A stretch of DNA of 15,042 nt from Rhodospirillaceae bacterium. Lineage in GTDB: Bacteria; Pseudomonadota; Alphaproteobacteria; DSM-16000; Inquilinaceae. The stretch spans positions 404 to 15,445 of the forward strand of contig JAGQRL010000143.1 in NCBI GenBank assembly GCA_020425485.1, written 5' to 3'. The notes under the pieces were generated by a model. That model did not search any database. It was not told the DNA's origin and was given only the letters and a program-made list of their open reading frames with translations. Shown here piece by piece: positions 7,239 to 12,281 of this stretch. Both the position numbers and the translations under genes were made by a program. Position 1 is the first letter of the stretch. Each line of letters starts with the position of its first letter.

Positions 7239-8105
7239 CTATTCGCGGCCGCGCAGCAGCCAGCCCGACAGGCCGCGCGGCATGATGCGGATAACGACGA
7301 TGACGGTGAGGAGAAGCCCGATCAGGCCGAACAACTGGCCGTAAAGGCCGGTCATCCCCGACTTGATGAAGGCCAGGATCAGGGCGGCCGGGGCGGTGCC
7401 CAGGAACACATCCGCACCGCCGACCACCACGGTAACGAAGGATTCCACGATGAAGGCGGTACCCATGGTGGGCACCAGCGTCATCGTCGGCGCGTAGAGC
7501 CCGCCGGCCAGCCCGGCCATGGCGGCCCCCAGCCCGAAGGTCAGGCTGTGCACCACCTTGGTGTTCACCCCGAGCGCGCTGGCCATGTGCGGCACCTGGA
7601 TGGTGGCGCGCGCCAGGATGCCGTAGCGCGTTCTATGGAACAGCAGGTAGAGCCCGCCCATCAGCAACACGGCGATGGCCATCAGCACCACGCGGTATTC
7701 GGAGAACGAGTAGTCGCCCACCGAGAAGCTGCCGAGCGGCGTGCCGACGCCGGGCATGGTGGACCCCAGCAGGATCAGCGTGCCCTGGGTGGCGATCAGG
7801 CTGATGCCCCAGGTGGCGACGATGGTATCGAGCGGCCGGTTGAACAGCCGGTTGATGATGGCGCGTTCCAGGATGATGCCGATGATGCCGGCGGCCAGCG
7901 ACCCGCAGGCGATCGCCAGCGGCAGCGGCAGCCCGGCCTGTGCGGCCGTCACCGTCACATAGGCGCCGCACATGATGAATTCGCCGTGCGCCAGATTGAT
8001 GACGCCCATCATCCCGAAGATGATCGCCAACCCCGATGCCGACAGCACCAGGAAGGCAAACGCGTCGCCGAACTGGAACAGGAATGCGAAGAGGCCTTCG
8101 AGCAT
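7239..8105 (-). CDS. urtB: Amide/urea ABC transporter permease, LivH/UrtB type
   Basis: 288 residues from the ATG at 8105. Strongly hydrophobic throughout, with the LivH/UrtB hallmark IFGMMGVINLAHGEFIMCGAY (split around residues 29-49), a coupling segment near RATIQVPHMASALGVN, and the late motif ESFVTVVVGGADVFLGT. It lacks the long N-terminal extracytoplasmic domain of some UrtB proteins. No clear Shine-Dalgarno precedes the ATG; longer in-frame starts (to 8186) would add a Pro/Ser-rich tail with no family match. Unlike the other transporter genes it is separated from its upstream neighbour by 233 bp that contain a large hairpin, so it may be expressed at a lower level than the binding protein. 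Confidence 0.9.
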   Translation of the reverse strand: MLEGLFAFLFQFGDAFAFLVLSASGLAIIFGMMGVINLAHGEFIMCGAYVTVTAAQAGLPLPLAIACGSLAAGIIGIILERAIINRLFNRPLDTIVATWGISLIATQGTLILLGSTMPGVGTPLGSFSVGDYSFSEYRVVLMAIAVLLMGGLYLLFHRTRYGILARATIQVPHMASALGVNTKVVHSLTFGLGAAMAGLAGGLYAPTMTLVPTMGTAFIVESFVTVVVGGADVFLGTAPAALILAFIKSGMTGLYGQLFGLIGLLLTVIVVIRIMPRGLSGWLLRGRE

Positions 8106-8272
8106 GGGCGTCGAACCGGTTGCGTGAAGGATGCGTCTGGAAGGCGGGGCCAAGGCGGCCGGGGAAGGCGAAGGCACGGGCGGCACGGCTGCGGCGGGGG
8201 CCGCCGCCTGCCCTACCCCGCCGCACCGGCCACAAAGCCGGGCCGGACGGCGGGATCGGCAGAAAACAGGGG

Positions 8273-8319
8273 TGGCCGGGGCGGAGCCTTTCGGGGGTCT
8301 GGCAGCCCCGCCCCGGCCA
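8273..8319 (-). terminator. Large intercistronic hairpin after the binding-protein gene
   Basis: Perfect 12-bp GC-rich stem: TGGCCGGGGCGG at 8273-8284 and its exact complement CCGCCCCGGCCA at 8308-8319, with a 23-base loop. It starts 20 bases after the stop of the substrate-binding-protein gene. On the minus strand the sequence after the stem reads CCCCTGTTTTCTG, a short T-run at some distance, so it looks like a partial terminator or an mRNA-stabilising 3' structure. Such hairpins commonly raise binding-protein mRNA over permease mRNA in ABC operons; that role here is inference. The rest of 8106-8338 shows no gene. Confidence 0.6.
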
Positions 8320-8338
8320 AACGCTCAGTCCAGGCCGA

Positions 8339-9595
8339 TCATTCCGCCGGCGGCGGGTTGCTCGGCGTGTACTGGGCGTCGTGGTCGCGCACCGTCAGGT
8401 CGCAGCCGGCTTCGCCCAGCCAGTAGGGTTCGATGTTCTCCCACACCTGCGGGATGGTGATGGAGTGATCCTCGCCGACCACGGCCAGGTAGATGGTGTG
8501 GGAAGCATGCTGGCTGGCGGGGTCGATGCAGACCTGGCCTTCCGGCGCATCCACGCACACATCGCCGGTCTGGATGGCGGCGCGCACCGCATCCATGTCG
8601 GTCGAGCCGGCCATTTCCACCGCCGCGGCATACAGATAGATGCCGACATAGGAGTTCTGGCCGGGCTGGTTGATGTACACCTCATCGGGGAACATGGCGC
8701 GCCACCGCTCGATGAAGTCGCGGCTGGCCGGGGTGTCCACTTCCTCGATGTAGTTGGCGGTCACGTGCATGCCCGACAGTGCGGGCGGATCGAAGCGCAG
8801 GTGCTCGTAGCCCTGGGCCACGTTGACCGAGCTGCCCATCGGGATGTCCAGGTTGGCCGCGGCGGCCTGTTCGTAGAACGACGCCTGGGCGGTGCCGACC
8901 AGCAGGGTCATAAGCACGTCGGGATCGGCTTCCTGGATGTTCTGGATGGTCTGGGAGAACTGGGACACGCCGAGCGGGATGAACTCCTCGCCCACCATCT
9001 CGCCGCCGCCCTCTTCCACGAGCTGGCGCACCCATTCGGCGGAGATCTGGCCGAAATTGTAGTCCGCCGCGATGGTGTAAACGCGCGGGCCGAACTCTTC
9101 CATCATCCACGGCACCAGCGTGGAGAACTGCTGCTCCGGCACCGCACCGGTGGCCACCACGTTGGCGTCGCACACGCCGCCTTCGTACTGGTTGGTGTAG
9201 AAGTACAGGGCATCGAACTGGTTGACGATCGGGCGCACCGCCTCACGCGAGGCAGACGAGAACCCGGCAAACACCACGTCCACCTGGTCGCGCTGCAGGA
9301 TGCGGCGCATCAGTTCCTGATAGCGGCGGTTGTCGGACTGGGGATCGTAGATCACCAGCTCGATCGGCCGGCCCATGATGCCGCCGGCTTCGTTGATTTC
9401 CGCCGCCGCAAGCTGGGCGCCGTGGACCTTCTGGATCGTCGCCGCGGCAAACTCACCGGACTGGTCTTCCAGAATGCCGATGCGGATCGGCTCCCCGTCC
9501 TGGGCCAGGGCGGCAGTGCTGGCCAATGCGATCCCGGCAACCCCGGCGGCGAGCAGCGCACGGGTGGAGGTTCCCAGATGTGTCATCACGCTCAT
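8339..9595 (-). CDS. Periplasmic amide/urea-binding protein (type I PBP, FmdD/UrtA-like)
   Basis: 418 residues from the ATG at 9595. A classical signal peptide (LLAAGVAGIALASTAALA, cleavage after Ala31 at ALA|Q) is followed by IRIGILEDQSGEFA, the first strand of the LivJ/AmiC-type fold. Further landmarks: AGFSSASREAVRPIV, FYTNQYEGG, NFGQISAEW, and DAPEGQVCIDPASQH, a motif shared with AmiC and UrtA proteins. It delivers the solute to the LivH/LivM permeases. Start choice: AAGAGG (9608-9613) abuts the earlier ATG at 9607 but lies 12 bases before the ATG at 9595, so the latter is preferred; only four residues differ. The same fold appears without a signal peptide in amiC, two genes upstream. Urea rather than amide as ligand remains possible. 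Confidence 0.9.
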   Translation of the reverse strand: MSVMTHLGTSTRALLAAGVAGIALASTAALAQDGEPIRIGILEDQSGEFAAATIQKVHGAQLAAAEINEAGGIMGRPIELVIYDPQSDNRRYQELMRRILQRDQVDVVFAGFSSASREAVRPIVNQFDALYFYTNQYEGGVCDANVVATGAVPEQQFSTLVPWMMEEFGPRVYTIAADYNFGQISAEWVRQLVEEGGGEMVGEEFIPLGVSQFSQTIQNIQEADPDVLMTLLVGTAQASFYEQAAAANLDIPMGSSVNVAQGYEHLRFDPPALSGMHVTANYIEEVDTPASRDFIERWRAMFPDEVYINQPGQNSYVGIYLYAAAVEMAGSTDMDAVRAAIQTGDVCVDAPEGQVCIDPASQHASHTIYLAVVGEDHSITIPQVWENIEPYWLGEAGCDLTVRDHDAQYTPSNPPPAE

Positions 9596-9634
9596 CGATG
9601 CATCCATCCTCTTGGTCGGTTCTCGTTGTGGGGG

Positions 9635-10258
9635 TCACGACCCGTAGCTGCCGGCAGCTTCGCCGGGGGCATCGGTCGCGTCGGTGGTGGCGGTGATTTC
9701 CTGGCACAGCGCCTCAATGGAAATGCGCCGCCGCATGCTTTCCCGGCGCAGCAGCCGGAAGGCTTCCTCGTCGTCGACGCCGGTTTCCGCGCAGACGATC
9801 AGGATCGCCTTCACCACGTGGCGGCGCTGGCGGACCCGCGCTTCCAGCCGGTGGATGAACTCCTGCTCGCGGCGGCGTCGGTTGAACTCGTTGAAGGCAA
9901 GGAACAGGGCGGGGAAGATCCCGCTGGAGCGGATCGGCTTGACGATGTGGCTGGCCACCCGGGCGTTGACCGCACGCGTCAGCCGCGACGGCGCTTCCAC
10001 CCCGATCACCGCGATGATCGGCGCCTGCACGGCGAGGACCGACGGCACCAGGTCGCCGGTGCCGATATCGGTATCCAGCACCAGCACGTCGAACCCGTCG
10101 CGCCCGGCGATTTCCAGCCGTTCGGTCTCCGTGGGGTCGACCTCGCCCACCAGCAGGCCGAGCCGGCGCAGCACGGTGGCCAGCCGGTCGCGGTCCTCGC
10201 CCGGCTGCAGCACCACGAGTGCGCGGGCACCGCGGAAATTCTGGATGGCGCCGCGCAT
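9635..10258 (-). CDS. amiR: AmiR-like ANTAR-domain transcription antiterminator
   Basis: 207 residues. Residues 1-120 form a receiver-like domain that lacks the acidic pair expected after the first strand (ALVVLQPGED) but keeps Asp62 at the phospho-acceptor position and Lys107-Pro108. Residues about 122-145 are a charged coiled coil (FNEFNRRRREQEFIHRLEAR). Residues about 138-190 form the ANTAR three-helix RNA-binding domain (VVKAILIVCAETGVDDEEAF, then LLRRESMRRRISIEALCQEI). Family knowledge: P. aeruginosa AmiR binds leader RNA and prevents termination; AmiC holds it inactive until an amide is bound. The start ATG shares its A with the amiC stop (TGATG), fitting the need for equal amounts of both partners. 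The likely target is the leader in front of amiC. The binding-protein gene follows after 39 bp. Confidence 0.9.
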   Translation of the reverse strand: MRGAIQNFRGARALVVLQPGEDRDRLATVLRRLGLLVGEVDPTETERLEIAGRDGFDVLVLDTDIGTGDLVPSVLAVQAPIIAVIGVEAPSRLTRAVNARVASHIVKPIRSSGIFPALFLAFNEFNRRRREQEFIHRLEARVRQRRHVVKAILIVCAETGVDDEEAFRLLRRESMRRRISIEALCQEITATTDATDAPGEAAGSYGS

Positions 10259-11433
10259 CAGGACACCACCTTCAGACGCGGCCGGCCGCTGCCGGCCTGC
10301 GCACTGTCCTGGGTTTCCCGCCACACCAGGTAGGGATCGGGCCGGGTTGCCACGCCGGCATCGGCAATGATGTCGAAGCCGCCATCGCTGCGCGACCGGC
10401 CGATGCGCGGGTAGAGGTAGCAGTGGCGGTTTTCCGGATCGACCTGCACGCAGCCCTGGGGGGCGGCGAATTCCAGCCCGCCCACGGCTTCCCGCACCGC
10501 CGCCATTTCCGTAGTGCCGCAGCGGCCGATCGCCATGGCCAGCAGGTGCACGGCGATATACGTGGCCTCCGCATCGGCACTGCACGCGCCGAGCTGGGGG
10601 TGGCGCTGGTGCCAGCGGGCGACGAAGTGCTGGTTTTCCGGTGTGTCGATGCTTTCGAAGTAGACGCTGGAGGACAGGTGGCCGTCGCAGGCTTCCGGCC
10701 CGATGGCGGCCAGTTCCGGTTCCGACAGGCTGCAGCTCACCACCGGGATTTCCGCCGGCTGGTTCATGCCCCTGGCTTCCGCGGCGCGGCGGAATTCCCG
10801 GAAGAACACGTAGGAGCTGTCGCCGATCAGCGTGTTGAATACGAAGTCCGGCTTGGCCGCCAGGATCTGCTCCACGATGGCCGCAACGTCGGTTTCGCCC
10901 ACCGGCAGATAGCGTTCGCCCAGCACCCGGCCGCCGGCATCCACCAGGCTTTCCCGCATGATGCGGTTGTTTTCCCACGCCCAGATGTAGTTGGAACCGA
11001 CCAGCCAGGCCCGCCCGCCGCACTGGGCGACCATGAAATCCGACAGCGGGATCACGTGGTGATTGGGCGAGGCACCGGTGTAGACGACGTTCTCGCTGGT
11101 TTCGAACCCCTCGTAGTGGGACGGATACCAGAGCAGCCCGTCGTTCTTCTCGAACAGCGGCAGCACTTCCTTGCGGCTGGACGACGTGTAGCAGCCGACG
11201 ACGTGGGCAACCTTGTCTTCCGTCAGCAGGGTTTTGGCTGCGGGAGCGTAGTTTTCCAGCACACCGCCGGGGTTCACCACCTTGGCATTGAGCTGGAAGG
11301 GAATGTCGGCCGCAGCGTTGATCTCTTCCACCGCCAGCAGAGCGCCGGCCAGCATCGCCTCGCCGATGAGGCGGTAGGATCCCGTGGTGGACATCAGGAT
11401 GCCGATGTCGTGGACGACCGACGCTTGCTGCAT
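10258..11433 (-). CDS. amiC: AmiC-like cytoplasmic amide sensor controlling AmiR
   Basis: 391 residues, near the 385 of P. aeruginosa AmiC. The ATG at 11433 follows AGGGAGA by four bases. There is no signal peptide: the type I periplasmic-binding fold begins at once (HDIGILMSTTGSYRLIGEAM), so the protein is cytoplasmic. AmiC-specific blocks: VVGCYTSSSRKEVLPLFEK (78-96), LWYPSHYEGFE (101-111), NVVYTGASPNHHVIPL (115-130), GSNYIWAWE (146-154), FESIDTPEN, and the C-terminal RPDPYLVW matching RPDPYVVV of AmiC. From memory, amide contacts in AmiC lie in the GCY-S and YP(T/S) loops, which are conserved here. Family knowledge: AmiC sequesters AmiR without amide and releases it when amide binds. First gene of the operon, overlapping amiR by one base. 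UrtA-like proteins are related, but the missing signal peptide and the paired amiR decide the call. Confidence 0.92.
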   Translation of the reverse strand: MQQASVVHDIGILMSTTGSYRLIGEAMLAGALLAVEEINAAADIPFQLNAKVVNPGGVLENYAPAAKTLLTEDKVAHVVGCYTSSSRKEVLPLFEKNDGLLWYPSHYEGFETSENVVYTGASPNHHVIPLSDFMVAQCGGRAWLVGSNYIWAWENNRIMRESLVDAGGRVLGERYLPVGETDVAAIVEQILAAKPDFVFNTLIGDSSYVFFREFRRAAEARGMNQPAEIPVVSCSLSEPELAAIGPEACDGHLSSSVYFESIDTPENQHFVARWHQRHPQLGACSADAEATYIAVHLLAMAIGRCGTTEMAAVREAVGGLEFAAPQGCVQVDPENRHCYLYPRIGRSRSDGGFDIIADAGVATRPDPYLVWRETQDSAQAGSGRPRLKVVS

Positions 11434-11465
11434 CGAATCTCCCTGCTGCGAGAGAAGCCCGAACG

Positions 11466-11493
11466 AAAAAAGCCCCTTGCGTGCGCAAAGGGC
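11466..11493 (-). terminator. Intrinsic terminator (attenuator) upstream of amiC
   Basis: On the minus strand the arm GCCCTTTGC (11493-11485) pairs with GCAAGGGGC (11480-11472): 9 bp with one G-U pair, loop GCAC, followed directly by six T (11471-11466). It lies inside the operon leader, 33 bases before the amiC start and upstream of every gene in the operon. It should therefore abort transcription by default unless antitermination occurs. Confidence 0.88.
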
Positions 11494-11505
11494 CCCGATG
11501 CCGGT

Positions 11506-11528
11506 GTGGCCTGTGGAGACACAGCCAC
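11506..11528 (-). other. Leader hairpin II
   Basis: On the minus strand GTGGCTGTG (11528-11520) pairs with CACAGGCCAC (11515-11506): nine base pairs with one bulged G and a TCTC tetraloop. It lies between the hexaloop hairpin and the terminator. It does not fit the ANTAR hexaloop rule; it may act as a spacer or anti-antiterminator element. Confidence 0.55.
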
Positions 11529-11558
11529 ATGTATGGAAGGGTGGTCTCGGAAGGCGGC

Positions 11559-11576
11559 AGCATCGCCGTTGATGCC
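11559..11576 (-). promoter_or_regulatory. ANTAR-type hexaloop hairpin in the amiC leader
   Basis: On the minus strand GGCATC (11576-11571), loop AACGGC (11570-11565), GATGCT (11564-11559): five Watson-Crick pairs plus a closing G-U, enclosing exactly six bases with A at position 1 and G at position 4. Those are the conserved features of ANTAR-bound loops. It lies in the leader of the operon that encodes the ANTAR protein. Binding is inferred, not shown. Confidence 0.6.
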
Positions 11577-11599
11577 GTGACCCCGCTCTTGTGGGATTG

Positions 11600-11628
11600 A
11601 GAATGAGTGTGACCTGCGGGTGAGTCAA
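11600..11628 (-). promoter_or_regulatory. Predicted sigma70 promoter of the ami operon
   Basis: On the minus strand TTGACT (11628-11623), a 17-base spacer, and CATTCT (11605-11600). The -35 matches the consensus in five of six bases and the -10 in three of six, with ideal spacing. Predicted start near 11593, which gives a leader containing both the hexaloop hairpin and the terminator. A weak -10 is common for GC-rich alphaproteobacteria. Confidence 0.55.
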
Positions 11629-11655
11629 GCCCCACATGCACAGCAGCATTGCGGC

Positions 11656-11669
11656 CGGGCCGGCCGGCC
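11656..11669. repeat. 14-bp palindromic GC repeat, copy 1
   Basis: CGGGCCGGCCGGCC, identical to the copy at 12007-12020. It contains a 12-bp perfect palindrome, GGCCGGCCGGCC, here extended to 14 bp (11657-11670). Both copies lie in the same intergenic region and none was noticed elsewhere in the window. Confidence 0.7.
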
Positions 11670-11919
11670 CTGTGCGGACGCAGGTGAACGCGGCCGCTAG
11701 GGGCTTCTATTCCAAAGCGGATTCGCGTTCTATTAGAGAATTACTCGTTTTTATACACGGCGGCGGGATACCCCCTGCCGGCATCACTGCGCTTCCGGCG
11801 CTTTTCCTTGCTTCGGGCGTGTTTCCTTTTTCGCCCTCCGGTGGTTTTGAAATCAACCGTTCCGCGCCCCGCCCGCCCTGCGGTGGATCGCGGTATCCCG
11901 ATCCATCGCCCTCACTTGT

Positions 11920-11939
11920 GTTGCGGAAAGCCCCGCAAC
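11920..11939 (+). other. Perfect hairpin with ANTAR-like hexaloop on the plus strand
   Basis: GTTGCGG (11920-11926), loop AAAGCC (11927-11932), CCGCAAC (11933-11939): a perfect 7-bp stem and a six-base loop with A at position 1 and G at position 4. It would be transcribed only if the flavoprotein gene has a promoter more than 340 bp upstream of its start. No T-tailed terminator follows it before 12282, which weakens an antitermination role. Confidence 0.45.
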
Positions 11940-12006
11940 GGGGGTCCGGGACGGCCCGACCGCAGCGTCCGGTCGCCGGCACTTCCCCCAATCACGCCTC
12001 CGCCAG

Positions 12007-12020
12007 CGGGCCGGCCGGCC
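12007..12020. repeat. 14-bp palindromic GC repeat, copy 2
   Basis: Exact second copy of CGGGCCGGCCGGCC, 351 bp from the first copy and in the same orientation (the core is palindromic). It is followed by AATAAAAC. Function unknown; could be a regulator site, a structural element or chance in GC-rich DNA. Confidence 0.65.
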
Positions 12021-12281
12021 AATAAAACGCCAATCCATGGAAAACATCGCGGGGCCGGATTGCCGGCACCTCCCCCTGCCCCCTCGCCCCCTCCGCCGCG
12101 CCCGGGCACGATCCCCCGACCCGGCAGAAACCGGCCGACACGCCAGCCCAAGACGGCTGTCTGTCGCGGTCGGGTGAAACGATGGCGTGCATTGTGTAGA
12201 CATCGAGCCGCCGGAGCCCGTCTGATGCGAGCTTGATTTCACAATGACACCAGCGGTCTACCGAGTTCACGGGGAGCAGAA

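Larger units (their letters stand above)
11434..11594 (-). promoter_or_regulatory. Structured 5' leader of the ami operon, candidate AmiR/ANTAR target
   Basis: About 160 nt between the predicted transcription start (near 11593) and the amiC ATG. In transcript order it contains a hexaloop hairpin (11559-11576), a 9-bp stem hairpin (11506-11528), a short second hexaloop candidate (11491-11502) and an intrinsic terminator (11466-11493), then the ribosome binding site. Such a leader, in front of genes encoding an ANTAR antiterminator and its sensor, is what is expected for RNA-level control. No small ORF with a ribosome binding site was found in it. The regulatory role is inferred. Confidence 0.65.
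11629..12281. other. Long divergent intergenic region
   Basis: About 650 bp without a supported gene between the ami promoter and the flavoprotein gene. Seen: two copies of a 14-bp GC repeat (annotated separately); a locally AT-rich patch around 11705-11755 with TTCTATT twice (11705-11711 and 11728-11734); a hairpin GGATCG (11885-11890) / CGATCC (11899-11904); and the hexaloop hairpin at 11920-11939. Open frames here are rich in Pro, Gly and Arg, lack ribosome binding sites and look non-coding. The AT-rich patch probably marks promoter or regulator-binding DNA; no confident promoter for the downstream gene was found. Confidence 0.5.

Noticed and set aside
6933..8426. Large plus-strand open frame across the permease genes
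   Set aside because: Gln/His/Gly/Arg-rich translation without any domain; antisense to clear membrane permeases.
8036..10333. Very long plus-strand open frame (765 residues) opposite the binding protein and amiR
   Set aside because: Antisense shadow; translation is His/Gly/Arg-rich and matches nothing, whereas the minus strand holds two recognisable genes.
11580..11597. Hairpin ATCCC/GGGGT with an 8-base loop as first half of the ANTAR site
   Set aside because: Its 5' arm would overlap the predicted transcription start and the loop has eight bases, not six.
10259..11641. Upstream extension of the amiR frame
   Set aside because: Out-of-frame shadow of amiC; the ANTAR protein has a normal start at 10258.
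11636..12025. Small open frames in the divergent intergenic region
   Set aside because: Pro/Gly/Arg-rich, overlapping in several frames, without ribosome binding sites; treated as non-coding.
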